From contig NZ_QLLY01000008.1 in assembly GCF_003259365.1 (NCBI RefSeq), forward strand, positions 248,001 through 312,000: a DNA stretch of 64,000 bases, read 5' to 3'. The notes under the pieces were generated by a model. It was given only the letters and a program-made list of their open reading frames with translations, did no database searches and was not told where the DNA came from. The translations under genes were made by a program, and so were the position numbers. Below, piece after piece: positions 16,394 to 24,527 of the stretch. Numbering within the stretch: position 1 is the stretch's first letter; each line of letters starts with the position of its first letter. This DNA comes from Streptomyces sp. PsTaAH-137 (GTDB lineage Bacteria > Actinomycetota > Actinomycetes > Streptomycetales > Streptomycetaceae).

Positions 16394-17791
16394 ATGACGG
16401 CCGAGCTCACCGGACTGACCGCGCAGGATCTGCTGGACGGCTACCGCAAGGGCGAGTTCAGCCCCGTCGACGCCACCCGGGCCGTGCTGGCCCGGATCGA
16501 GGAGACCGAGCCCGCCCTGAACGCGTTCGTGCGCGTCGACGCCGAAGGGGCGCTCGCGGCGGCGGCGGAGAGCGCCGGGCGGTGGCGGCGCGGCGAGCCG
16601 CAGGGGCTCGTCGACGGGGTCCCGGTGACGGTCAAGGACATCCTGTTGCAGCGCGGGGCGCCGACGTTCAGGGGGTCGAAGACGGTTCGGGCGGAGGGGA
16701 GTTGGACGGAGGACGCGCCGTCGGTCGCCCGGCTGCGGGAGCACGGCGCCGTGTTCGTCGGCAAGACCACCACGCCCGAGTTCGGCTGGAAGGGCGTCAC
16801 CGACTCGCCGCTGTCGGGCGTGACCCGCAACCCGTACGACACCACGCGGACCGCCGGCGGCTCCAGCGGCGGCAGCGCGGCGGCGGTCGCGGTCGGCGCG
16901 GGGCCGCTGTCGCTCGGCACGGACGGCGGCGGCTCGGTGCGCATCCCGGCCGCCTTCTGCGGCATCTTCGGGCTCAAGCCGACGTACGGGCGGGTGCCGC
17001 TGTATCCGGCGTCGGCGTTCGGCACGCTCGCGCACGTGGGGCCGATGACGCGCACCGCGGCCGACGCGGCGCTGCTGATGGACGTGATCTCCGGCCCCGA
17101 TCCGCGCGACTGGTCGGGGCTCGGCCCGGCGGGCGGCAGCTTCCGCGAGGGGATCCAGGGCGGGGTGCGCGGGCTGCGGGTGGCGTTCTCGCCGTCGCTG
17201 GGCGGGCAGGTCGCGGTGCGGGCGCCGGTCGCGGCCGCGGTGCGCTCGGCCGTCGAGCGGCTCGCCGGGCTCGGCGCGTACGTGGAGGAGGCCGACCCGG
17301 ACTTCACCGATCCGGTCGGGGCCTTCCACACCCTGTGGTTCAGCGGGGCGGCCCGGGTCACGCAGCGCCTTTCGGCCGCCCAGCGCGAGCTGCTCGATCC
17401 GGGGCTGCGGGACATCTGCGCGCAGGGGGCGCGGATGAGCGCGCTCGACTATCTCGCCGCGGTGGATGTGCGGATGGAGCTGGGGCGGCGCATGGGTGTC
17501 TTCCACTCGGCGTACGACGTGCTGGTGACGCCGTCGCTGCCGGTCACGGCGTTCGAGGCCGGGGTGGAGGTGCCGCGGGGGTCGGGGCTGCGGCGGTGGA
17601 CGGGGTGGACTCCGTTCACGTACCCGTTCAATCTCACGCAGCAGCCGGCCGCGACCGTTCCCGTCGGGGTGGACGGGGACGGTCTGCCGGTCGGGCTTCA
17701 GGTGGTCGGCGCCCGTCACCAGGACGGGCTGGTTCTCCGGGTGGCGCATGCGTTGTACGAGGCCGGGGTCGCGGGTGTCAGCGCGCCGTAG
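16394..17791 (+). CDS. Amidase-signature family hydrolase
   Basis: ATG with GGAGGA seven bases upstream. The 465 residues have the amidase-signature catalytic triad: lysine in GVPVTVKDILL and the two serines in RTAGGSSGGSAAAVAVG, followed by SLGTDGGGSVRIPAAFCG. Full length for the family (GatA/fatty-acid-amide-hydrolase type). No gatB or gatC neighbours are present, so it is a catabolic amidase rather than the tRNA amidotransferase. Next to an Ehu-type importer it may open an imported amide or N-acyl compound. Confidence 0.92.
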   Translation: MTAELTGLTAQDLLDGYRKGEFSPVDATRAVLARIEETEPALNAFVRVDAEGALAAAAESAGRWRRGEPQGLVDGVPVTVKDILLQRGAPTFRGSKTVRAEGSWTEDAPSVARLREHGAVFVGKTTTPEFGWKGVTDSPLSGVTRNPYDTTRTAGGSSGGSAAAVAVGAGPLSLGTDGGGSVRIPAAFCGIFGLKPTYGRVPLYPASAFGTLAHVGPMTRTAADAALLMDVISGPDPRDWSGLGPAGGSFREGIQGGVRGLRVAFSPSLGGQVAVRAPVAAAVRSAVERLAGLGAYVEEADPDFTDPVGAFHTLWFSGAARVTQRLSAAQRELLDPGLRDICAQGARMSALDYLAAVDVRMELGRRMGVFHSAYDVLVTPSLPVTAFEAGVEVPRGSGLRRWTGWTPFTYPFNLTQQPAATVPVGVDGDGLPVGLQVVGARHQDGLVLRVAHALYEAGVAGVSAP

Positions 17792-17840
17792 CCCGGGGCT
17801 CCGCCCCGGACCCCGCTCCTCAATCGCCGGAGGGGCTTGA
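17792..17840. repeat. Second type of GC-rich intergenic repeat, overlapping the end of the DUF3830 gene
   Basis: A short stem CCGGGGC-TCC-GCCCCGG (17793-17809) is followed by CTCCTCAATCGCCGGAGGGG. The whole element has the look of a dispersed streptomycete repeat. It probably terminates the amidase transcript. Its right half also encodes the last residues and stop codon of the convergent DUF3830 gene. Confidence 0.55.
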
Positions 17841-18371
17841 TGTTGCCCGGCGGAACCCCAGCGTCTCCCCCACGGCCCCGCTCCGCCAAAGGTCCTGGCA
17901 GGCCGCGGCCATCTCGTCCAGCCCCTCCACCACCTGCCCCCACACGATCCCGGGCACCCACCCCACGTCCCCGTTCATGAGCAGGTTGTTGCGCTCGTAG
18001 AACAGGGCCAGGTCGATCACCGGGGAACCGGCGCTCAGGCCCGCGCCGGAGCCGTAGCCGTAGGACTGGGAGCCCAACTGCGTCCCGTTGAAGGAGAAAT
18101 AGCAGAGGTCGCCGGGAATGGGCGTCACCGTCGGATTCTCCAGCGGTGGCTCCTGTTCCGCGAATGCCGGGAACAGGGCATAGATCTCGTTGCGCGCGTA
18201 TTTGGCGTGGTAGACGTCGGAGACGAGCGGCAGCGCGTCCCAGACGGCCGCGCAGGTCAGCGGAGCGCGGTCGTCGAGGAGCCTGGCCGTGCAGGCAACT
18301 CCCCTTTTGGCCAGGGAGACTTCGATGAAACGGGTGCCGGATTCAGTCGTGGAGTCAGCCATGCGTTCCAT
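17820..18371 (-). CDS. DUF3830 family protein
   Basis: ATG 18371 has GAGG six bases upstream. The 183-residue protein carries the pattern of the cyclophilin-like DUF3830 group: FIEVSLAKRGVACTARLLDDRAPLTCAAVWDALP, NEIYALFPAF, then TPIPGDLCYFSFNG. DUF3830 genes are often found beside amino-acid-type importers and racemase-like enzymes in catabolic clusters, as here, but their biochemical role is not known. It is divergent from ehuB with 67 bases between. The C-terminal TSSPSGD lies in a repeat element and is unlikely to matter for function. Confidence 0.75.
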   Translation of the reverse strand: MERMADSTTESGTRFIEVSLAKRGVACTARLLDDRAPLTCAAVWDALPLVSDVYHAKYARNEIYALFPAFAEQEPPLENPTVTPIPGDLCYFSFNGTQLGSQSYGYGSGAGLSAGSPVIDLALFYERNNLLMNGDVGWVPGIVWGQVVEGLDEMAAACQDLWRSGAVGETLGFRRATSSPSGD

Positions 18372-18438
18372 GGTCGGCCTCGGTCACCCCTCGCGGTCAA
18401 GACCGCATCAGCCGCACCAGGGGCGTGAATTGATCGGC

Positions 18439-19380
18439 ATGGATTGGTTCCGTTCGGGTAGCCGCGCGCCCATGGCTCCACCAACTGAGATACGTACGAA
18501 CGGGAAACCGTTCGGAAGACAGGGTGTCCGCAGACGATCACTGCTCGCCGGCGTCGGAGCGCTCGGCGCGGCCGGTGCTCTCGGCGCTGCGGGCTGCAGT
18601 CGGGTGCCGAGCGGTGACACGCTCGCCCGGTTGCAGTCACAGGGAACCGTGCGACTCGGCATCGCGGGAGAGGTGCCGTACGGATACATCGACGACAGCG
18701 GGAAGTTCACCGGCGAGGCGGTGGAACTGGCCAAAGTGATCTTCAAACGGCTGGGTGTCGCCAAAGTCCAGCCGGTCGCGACCGACTTCGCCTCGCTCAT
18801 CCCCGGCCTGAACACGCAGCAGTTCGACGTCGTGTCCGCCGGGATGTACATCAACAAGGAACGCTGCCAGCAGGTCATCTTCGCGGATCCCGAGTACCAG
18901 ATGCTGGACTCGTTCATCGTCGCGAAGGGCAATCCGAAGAACCTGCACTCCTACGCCGACGTCGTGAAGTCCAAGGCCAAGTTCGGCACCGGCACCGGCT
19001 ACGCGGAGATCCAGTACGCGGTGGACGCCGGTTACAAGGAGTCCGAGATCGTGATCCTCCAGGATCAGGTCGCCGGGCTGAACGCCGTGGAGGCCGGCCG
19101 CATCGACGTCTTCGCCGGGACCGCGCTGACCACGCGCGAGGTCACCAAGAAGAGCCGCAAGGCGGAGGCCACCGACCCGTTCGCGCCGCTGGTGGACGGC
19201 AAGAAGCACGTCGACGGCGGCGGCTTCACCTTCCGGCGCGCGGACACCAAGCTGCGCGACGCCTTCAACGTCGAGATCCACAAGATGAAGAAGAGCGGCG
19301 AACTGTTCCGGATTCTCCGGCCGTTCGGCTTCACCAAGGCGGAGATGACGACGCTGACCGCCGAGGAGCTGTGCCGATGA
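18439..19380 (+). CDS. ehuB: Ehu-type ABC transporter substrate-binding lipoprotein
   Basis: Family-3 solute-binding protein of the ectoine/hydroxyectoine group. A twin-arginine motif (RRRSLL) is followed by a lipobox ending in GAAGCS, so the mature protein is exported folded and lipid-anchored. The core includes TVRLGIAGEVPYGYID and GEAVELAKVIFKRLG. Start is uncertain: ATG 18439, ATG 18472, or TTG 18430, which has the best-placed AGGGG. Symbol follows the family. The true ligand may be another small zwitterion or amide. It heads a four-gene operon in which every junction overlaps. Confidence 0.8.
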   Translation: MDWFRSGSRAPMAPPTEIRTNGKPFGRQGVRRRSLLAGVGALGAAGALGAAGCSRVPSGDTLARLQSQGTVRLGIAGEVPYGYIDDSGKFTGEAVELAKVIFKRLGVAKVQPVATDFASLIPGLNTQQFDVVSAGMYINKERCQQVIFADPEYQMLDSFIVAKGNPKNLHSYADVVKSKAKFGTGTGYAEIQYAVDAGYKESEIVILQDQVAGLNAVEAGRIDVFAGTALTTREVTKKSRKAEATDPFAPLVDGKKHVDGGGFTFRRADTKLRDAFNVEIHKMKKSGELFRILRPFGFTKAEMTTLTAEELCR

Positions 19381-20120
19381 CCTCCGGACTGTGGGAACAC
19401 TGGGTACTTCCGGGCATCTGGGTCACGATCCAGCTGACCGTCTTCAGCGCGGCCCTCGCGACCGTGGTCGCGTTCGGCGTCGGCGCCGCGCGCACCCACC
19501 GGCTGTGGATCGTACGGTTCGTCGCCGGTCTGTACACCGAGATCTTCCGGGGCACCTCCGCCCTGGTCCTGATGTTCTGGATCTTCTTCGTCCTGCCGCA
19601 GCTCGCGGGCTGGTCCCTCGTACCGATGTGGGCGGCCGTGCTCGCGCTCGGCCTGTCCTACGGCGCGTACGGCGCGGAGATCGTCCGCGGCGCCCTGAAC
19701 GCGGTGGCGCCCGCGCAGCGCGAGGCGGGGGTCGCGCTGAGCTTCACCCCGTGGCAGCGCATGCGGCTGATCCTGCTGCCGCAGGCCGTGCCGGAGATGA
19801 TCCCGCCGTTCTCGAACCTGCTGATCGAGCTGCTGAAGGGCACCGCGCTGGTGTCGCTGCTCGGTATCGGTGACGTGTCGTTCGCCGCGTACCTGGTGCG
19901 GCTCGCGACGACGGAGAGCGCGGAGATCTACACGATCACGCTCGTCATCTACTTCGTGATCGCGTTCGTGCTGACGCGCGGGATGCGCGCGCTGGAGAAG
20001 AAGACCAAGGCAGGACTCGGGCAGAAGCCCGCCTCAGGAGCCGGAGTCATGCGCAAGCTCAGCCTCCGCCAGCAGAACGAGACCGCTCAGCTTCCCGTGG
20101 GCGGAGGAGGTGCCCCGTGA
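19377..20120 (+). CDS. ehuC: Ehu-type ABC transporter permease 1
   Basis: ATG 19377 overlaps the ehuB stop as ATGA. The 247-residue protein has about five membrane helices and the amino-acid-importer permease signature EAGVALSFTPWQRMRLILLPQAVPEMIPPF, which contacts the ATPase. EhuC is one half of the membrane channel, and its partner EhuD is encoded next. The C-terminal tail is basic and cytosolic. Confidence 0.85.
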   Translation: MTSGLWEHWVLPGIWVTIQLTVFSAALATVVAFGVGAARTHRLWIVRFVAGLYTEIFRGTSALVLMFWIFFVLPQLAGWSLVPMWAAVLALGLSYGAYGAEIVRGALNAVAPAQREAGVALSFTPWQRMRLILLPQAVPEMIPPFSNLLIELLKGTALVSLLGIGDVSFAAYLVRLATTESAEIYTITLVIYFVIAFVLTRGMRALEKKTKAGLGQKPASGAGVMRKLSLRQQNETAQLPVGGGGAP

Positions 20121-20785
20121 TCACCACCGCCGCGACCAGCTGGGACTGGTCCGCCGTCAGCGACTTCATGCCGCATTTCTGGGACGGCGTGCTCGTCACC
20201 CTTCAGGTCCTGCTGTACGGCTCGCTGATCTCCTTCAGCGTCGGCCTGCTCTGGGCCCTCGCCTTCCGGGCACCCACGCGCTTCGTCCGCTGGCCCGTCG
20301 GGCTGATCACGGAGTTCATCCGCAACACCCCGCTCCTGGTCCAGCTGTTCTTCCTGTACTTCGTGCTGCCCGAGGCCGGCATCCAGTTCTCCGCGCTGAC
20401 GACCGGTGTCGTCGCGATCGGCCTGCACTACTCGACGTACACCGCGCAGGTCTACCGCGCGGGCATCGAGGCCGTGCCGGTCGGCCAGTGGGAGGCGGCC
20501 CGCGCGCTGAGCCTGCCGTACCGCAAGACGTGGACCGCGGTGATCCTGCCGCAGGCGATCCGCCGCGTCGTGCCCGCGCTCGGCAACTACGTGGTGGCGA
20601 TGCTGAAGGACACCCCGCTGCTCGCGGGCATCGGCGTCCTGGAACTGCTCCAGCGCTCCCGCCTCCAGGCGGCGCAGACGTTCCAGTACACCGAGGCGCT
20701 CACCGTCGTCGGTGTGGCCTTCATCGTCATCTCCTACCTCGCCTCCCTTCTTCTCCGATCCCTGGAGCGCCGCCTTGTCCACTGA
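20117..20785 (+). CDS. ehuD: Ehu-type ABC transporter permease 2
   Basis: GTG 20117 overlaps the ehuC stop. The 222-residue permease has about five helices and the EAARALSLPYRKTWTAVILPQAIRRVVPAL coupling loop. TEFIRNTPLLVQLFFLYFVLP is typical of polar-amino-acid importers. It pairs with EhuC to form the pore for the solute delivered by EhuB. Confidence 0.87.
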   Translation: MITTAATSWDWSAVSDFMPHFWDGVLVTLQVLLYGSLISFSVGLLWALAFRAPTRFVRWPVGLITEFIRNTPLLVQLFFLYFVLPEAGIQFSALTTGVVAIGLHYSTYTAQVYRAGIEAVPVGQWEAARALSLPYRKTWTAVILPQAIRRVVPALGNYVVAMLKDTPLLAGIGVLELLQRSRLQAAQTFQYTEALTVVGVAFIVISYLASLLLRSLERRLVH

Positions 20786-21590
20786 CACGAACCTGTCCAA
20801 CGAGCAGCCCAATCCCGCGGTGGACGGCAGCGAGCTGATCCGCTTCGACAAGGTCGTGAAGCGGTTCGGGGCCAACACCGTCCTGGACGAGCTGGACTTC
20901 TCGGTCGCCTCCGGCAAGCACGTGACGCTGATCGGCCCGTCGGGCTCCGGCAAGACGACGATCCTGCGGCTGCTGATGACGCTGCTCAAGCCCGACGAGG
21001 GCACGATCACGGTGGGCGGCGAGTACCTGACCCACGAGCAGAAGAACGGCAAGCTGGTCCCGGCCGGCGAGAAGCACATCCGCGAGGTCCGCAAGAACAT
21101 CGGGATGGTCTTCCAGCAGTTCAACCTCTTCCCGAACATGAAGGTGCTGCGCAACGTCATGGAGGCGCCGGTCACCGTGCTCGGCCTGCCCAAGGACGAG
21201 GCCGAGCAGCGGGCCCGCGAGCTGCTCGACATGGTGGGGCTCGGCGACCGCTGCGACGCATACCCCTCGCAGCTCTCCGGCGGCCAGCAGCAGCGGGTGG
21301 CCATCGCGCGGGCGCTCGCGATGCGTCCTCAGGTGCTGCTGCTCGACGAGGTGACGTCCGCGCTCGACCCCGAGCTGGTCGCGGGCGTCCTCGACGTCCT
21401 GCGCGACATCGCGCACACGACCGACATCACCATGCTCTGCGTGACCCACGAGATGAACTTCGCCCGGGACATCTCCGACCAGGTCCTGATGTTCGACGCG
21501 GGCCGGGTGATCGAGTCCGGATCGCCGGAGAAGATTTTCAGCGACCCCGAGCACGAGCGCACCCGGGAGTTCCTGAGCGCGGTCCTGTGA
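20775..21590 (+). CDS. ehuA: Ehu-type ABC transporter ATP-binding protein
   Basis: TTG 20775 has GGAG eight bases before it and overlaps the ehuD stop by eleven bases. The frame upstream of it lies inside ehuD. The 271-residue ATPase has Walker A GPSGSGKTT, the Q-loop VFQQFNLFPNM, signature LSGGQQQRV, Walker B LLLDEVTSALDPE and the H-loop VTHEMNFA. It powers the EhuCD channel. An inverted repeat after the stop probably ends the transcript. Confidence 0.9.
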   Translation: MSTDTNLSNEQPNPAVDGSELIRFDKVVKRFGANTVLDELDFSVASGKHVTLIGPSGSGKTTILRLLMTLLKPDEGTITVGGEYLTHEQKNGKLVPAGEKHIREVRKNIGMVFQQFNLFPNMKVLRNVMEAPVTVLGLPKDEAEQRARELLDMVGLGDRCDAYPSQLSGGQQQRVAIARALAMRPQVLLLDEVTSALDPELVAGVLDVLRDIAHTTDITMLCVTHEMNFARDISDQVLMFDAGRVIESGSPEKIFSDPEHERTREFLSAVL

Positions 21591-21619
21591 CCAGCCGCGC
21601 ACCGGTCGTGGCATGACTT

Positions 21620-21631
21620 TGGCATATGCCA
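21620..21631. promoter_or_regulatory. 12-bp perfect palindrome TGGCATATGCCA, copy 2
   Basis: Identical to the element at 7630-7641. It lies 30 bases after ehuA and about 130 bases before the IclR start, so it could act on the regulator gene. Confidence 0.5.
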
Positions 21632-21632
21632 G

Positions 21633-21672
21633 GGTGGCGCGTTCCTGCTGAGAGGGTACGGAACGCGCCACC
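21633..21672. terminator. Large inverted repeat between ehuA and the IclR gene
   Basis: Perfect 13-base arms GGTGGCGCGTTCC and GGAACGCGCCACC are separated by a 14-base loop. There is no T run after it, which is usual in Streptomyces. It may be the terminator of the ehu operon, or an operator because it touches the TGGCATATGCCA palindrome. Confidence 0.6.
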
Positions 21673-21762
21673 AATCTCCCCAACCACCGCCCCTTCTGGG
21701 TGTGTTGGCGGCTATCGTGGACGAAGCCAGCTGTCCGGAACCGTTCCATGCAGGGGGATCCC

Positions 21763-22533
21763 GTGGCGCTGAAGCACGACAAGGACGCGTCGTCGTACCA
21801 GCCGCACCAGTCGGTGCAGCACGCTTTGCGCGTGCTGGACGCCGTCGCCCGCCGGGGCGTCGGCATCACCGACACGGAATTGGCGCGCGTCACCGGTCTG
21901 CCCGCGGACCAGCTGACGCAGATGCTGCGCATGCTGCGGCGCGAGGGGTATGTCCAGCAGGCCGCCGACGGCGCGTATCTCGCCGGGGCCACGCTCGATC
22001 AGCTCGGCGCGGCCGACGGGCACGAGGCCGCGCTCGCCGCCAAGCTCCAGTTCACACTGGACGAGCTGCGGGACACCGTGGGGGCCGCCGTCTACATCAG
22101 CCGGTACATCGACGGCGAGGTCCGGATCACGCAGGTCGCGTCCGGGCCCGAGGCTCCGCCGGTGAACGAGTGGGTGGATTTCCGGGTCTCGGCGCATGCC
22201 AGTGCCGTGGGCAAGAGTCTGCTCGGGCAGCTGGACGTCAACGGCCGACGGGATCATCTCTCCCGGCACAAGATGGCCCGCCTCACTTCTCGCACGATCA
22301 CGAACGAGAAGGTGCTGCTGTCCAAGCTCGCGGCCCAGCCGGCGACCGTCCCGGTCCTCGACCTCCAGGAGTACGCGGTCGGCACGGTCTGTGCCGCCGT
22401 CCCGATCACGGCCGGCGCCTCCGTGGGCTGCCTCGCCCTCTCCCTCCCGGTGGAACACGCCCACCGCCTCCACCACGCGGCCGACCGCCTCAACCAGAGC
22501 GCGGCCCCGGTCCTGCTGTCCCTGGCGATCTGA
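21763..22533 (+). CDS. IclR family transcriptional regulator
   Basis: GTG 21763 follows an AGGGGGA ribosome binding site. The 256-residue protein has an N-terminal winged helix (SVQHALRVLDAVARRGVGITDTELARVTGLPADQLTQML) and a C-terminal ligand-binding domain with the ASAVGKSLLGQ and GTVCAAVPITAG patterns of IclR proteins. IclR regulators usually sense catabolic intermediates. Here it immediately follows the Ehu-type importer and is the obvious candidate controller of the island. It could act at the palindromes or promoters at 15.2, 18.4 and 21.6 kb. Confidence 0.9.
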   Translation: MALKHDKDASSYQPHQSVQHALRVLDAVARRGVGITDTELARVTGLPADQLTQMLRMLRREGYVQQAADGAYLAGATLDQLGAADGHEAALAAKLQFTLDELRDTVGAAVYISRYIDGEVRITQVASGPEAPPVNEWVDFRVSAHASAVGKSLLGQLDVNGRRDHLSRHKMARLTSRTITNEKVLLSKLAAQPATVPVLDLQEYAVGTVCAAVPITAGASVGCLALSLPVEHAHRLHHAADRLNQSAAPVLLSLAI

Positions 22534-22570
22534 TCGCCGGGGGCCGGGTGCGGCTCTCGTCGTGGCTGGC

Positions 22571-22632
22571 CGCGCAGTTCCCCGCGCCCCTGAGCGAGCG
22601 CAGCTCGCTTCAGGGGCGCGGCGAACTGCGCG
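22571..22632. repeat. Intergenic GC-rich repeat cluster 4
   Basis: A forward copy (22571-22593) and an inverted copy (22610-22632, with one C replacing G in the GGGGAA core) face each other across a short AGCGAGCGCAGCTCGCT spacer, itself self-complementary. It lies between the convergent IclR gene and tRNA-Lys copy 2. Confidence 0.85.
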
Positions 22633-22664
22633 AGAAGCCCCACCGGCCGTCAGCCGACAACGAC

Positions 22665-22692
22665 GAAGGCCCCCCGCGAACGGGAGGCCTTC
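22665..22692 (-). terminator. Hairpin terminator after tRNA-Lys copy 2
   Basis: An imperfect GAAGGCC-rich stem, one mismatch in 12, lies eight bases past the tRNA 3' end on the minus strand. It is clearly related to the hairpin at 8429-8457, so gene and terminator were probably duplicated together. Confidence 0.75.
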
Positions 22693-22700
22693 GACTTAGG

Positions 22701-22774
22701 TGCGCCATCAGGGACTCGAACCCCGGACACGCGGATTAAGAGTCCGCTGCTCTAACCAACTGAGCTAATGGCGC
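22701..22774 (-). tRNA. tRNA-Lys(CTT), copy 2
   Basis: The reverse complement of this segment is identical over all 74 bases to the tRNA-Lys at 8347-8420. Anticodon CTT, no encoded CCA. A TAGTAT hexamer at about 22792-22797, read on the minus strand, would serve as its -10 element. Confidence 0.97.
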
Positions 22775-22827
22775 CGGTTGACGAGGTAAATACTACCTGG
22801 TCCGCGGGGGTGGTCCCGACCACGAGG

Positions 22828-24498
22828 TCAGCGCGGGTCGAGCAGGTGAGCCCGGCCCCGGTCACGGAAGGCCGCGGCGAGACCGTCCCGCTCCCCCGGA
22901 GAGAGAACCCGGTACGCGGCAGCCCCAGGCGGCCGCCACCACAGCTCACCGGCACCGCCCCAGAACCCCTCCCGCCGCAACTCCCCGCGCCGCACCTTGT
23001 TGGTCGCGGTGACCGGCATCCGGTCCACCACGCGCACGAAACGGGGCGCCATCTTCGTACCGAGATCCCCCTGCCCGAGCAGAAACTCCCCGAAGGCGAG
23101 AGGGTCGAACACCACCCCCTCGCGGGGCGCCACCGTCGCCATCACCTGGTCCCCGGCGACCGGATCGGGCACCCCGTACACGGCGACGGCCGCCGCGTCC
23201 GGCCAGCGGGCGAGGATGTTCTCGATCATGGCGGGGGCGAGGTTCTCGCTGTCGACGCGGATCTTGTCGTCACCGCGCCCCGCGAAGTACAGGAACCCCT
23301 CGGCGTCCCGGTAGAAGAGGTCGCCGGTCCAGTACCAGCCGTGCTCGCGCACCCGCTCCGCGTACGCGCTGTCGTTGCGCCAGTACCCCTCGAAGGGCGA
23401 GCGCCCCCGGTTGACCAGCTCACCGATGGCCTCGGCGCCGTTGACCAGCCGCCCGCCCGAGTCGAAGGCGGCGGGCGGGCACTCCCGTTTCGTCCCGGGG
23501 TCGAGGACGACGAGGTCGTCGTGGGGCGCGGCGCGGCCGATCGCGCCCGGCGGGGTGTCGGCGGTGCGCTGCACGGCGGCGCCGCCCTCGGACGACCCGT
23601 ACCCCTCGACGAGCCGCACGCCGAACCGCGCCTCGAAGCGGGCCGCGTCCACCGCGCCCGCCTCGGTCCCGAACCCGACGCGCAGCGGGTTGTCCTTGTC
23701 GTCGGCCCGTTCGTCGGTGGCCAGGAGGTACTGGACGGCCCGGCCCACGTACGTGAAGTAGGTCGCGCCGAACCGTCGTACGTCGGTCAGGAACCCAGAC
23801 GCCGAGAAACGCCGGCGCAGCGCCACGCCCGCGCCCGCCGCGACGGCCGGGGCCCAGTCGGCGATGACCGCGTTGCCGTGGAAGAGCGGCATGCAGATGT
23901 AGTGCACATCGTCGGGGCGGACCCGGAAGGTGTCGACCAGGGAGCGGCCCGCGGCGGCGAGCCGGCCCTGGCTGCACAGGGCGGCCTTCGGGGCGCCGGT
24001 CGAGCCGGAGGTGAAGTAGAGGAGCATGCGTGAGCCGGGGCCGACGCGCGCGGCGATCTCCGGTTCGGCGCCCTCGTACGGGGTGAGCAGTTCCTGGTAG
24101 GCGCCGGTGTCGGTGACCAGGACGCGGACGCCGGGCAGGCCGAGCCCGTCGAGCAGGGGGAGGTGGGCGCGGTCGGTGACCAGGACCCGGACTTCGGTGT
24201 GCGTGATGTCGCGGGCGAGCTCGGCGCCGCGGCGGGTGGGGTTGAGCCCGGCGACGGCGGCCCCGGACAGCGCGGCGGCGGCCAGCCACTGCGGGAACTC
24301 CGGGGTGTTGTCGAGCAGCACGCCGACGTGCGGCTCGGCGGCGGCCGGCAGCAGGTCGCCGAGGAGCGCCGCGCGGGCGGCGGCGCCCGCGGTGACCTGG
24401 TGGTGGCTGAGCGTCTGGTCCTCGTACGCGAGACCGGGCCGGTGGTCGCCCCATCGGGCCTGGACCAGTTCCGCGAAGGTGCGCGTGTCGGATCCCAT
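22828..24498 (-). CDS. AMP-dependent (fatty) acyl-CoA synthetase-like protein
   Basis: ATG 24498 is the first sensible start; the open frame continues upstream only through a neighbouring gene. The 556 residues contain the adenylation P-loop YFTSGSTGAPKAAL, EGYGSSEGG (A5-like motif), WYWTGDLFYRDAEGF and GRGDDKIRVDSENLAPA (A8 hinge). Fatty-acid transport-protein/FadD-type enzymes with this layout activate carboxylic acids as CoA thioesters. Substrate unknown. No acyl-carrier or beta-oxidation genes are adjacent. A TGACG-TAC-CGTCA inverted repeat lies 17 bases upstream. Confidence 0.87.
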   Translation of the reverse strand: MGSDTRTFAELVQARWGDHRPGLAYEDQTLSHHQVTAGAAARAALLGDLLPAAAEPHVGVLLDNTPEFPQWLAAAALSGAAVAGLNPTRRGAELARDITHTEVRVLVTDRAHLPLLDGLGLPGVRVLVTDTGAYQELLTPYEGAEPEIAARVGPGSRMLLYFTSGSTGAPKAALCSQGRLAAAGRSLVDTFRVRPDDVHYICMPLFHGNAVIADWAPAVAAGAGVALRRRFSASGFLTDVRRFGATYFTYVGRAVQYLLATDERADDKDNPLRVGFGTEAGAVDAARFEARFGVRLVEGYGSSEGGAAVQRTADTPPGAIGRAAPHDDLVVLDPGTKRECPPAAFDSGGRLVNGAEAIGELVNRGRSPFEGYWRNDSAYAERVREHGWYWTGDLFYRDAEGFLYFAGRGDDKIRVDSENLAPAMIENILARWPDAAAVAVYGVPDPVAGDQVMATVAPREGVVFDPLAFGEFLLGQGDLGTKMAPRFVRVVDRMPVTATNKVRRGELRREGFWGGAGELWWRPPGAAAYRVLSPGERDGLAAAFRDRGRAHLLDPR

Positions 24499-24514
24499 GG
24501 CCGCGCACCATAAT

Positions 24515-24527
24515 TGACGTACCGTCA
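24515..24527. promoter_or_regulatory. Inverted repeat TGACG-TAC-CGTCA before the acyl-CoA synthetase gene
   Basis: Five-base arms around TAC lie in the 26-base gap before the start codon, with TTGACG on the plus strand. The form resembles TetR-type fatty-acid operators. It is short and could be chance. Confidence 0.3.

Noticed and set aside
21646..21660. Fragment resembling the TPP riboswitch (CTGAGAGGGTAC)
   Set aside because: Only one short motif is present. The second conserved half and the stems of a TPP riboswitch are missing, and the next gene is an IclR regulator. It is the loop of an inverted repeat.
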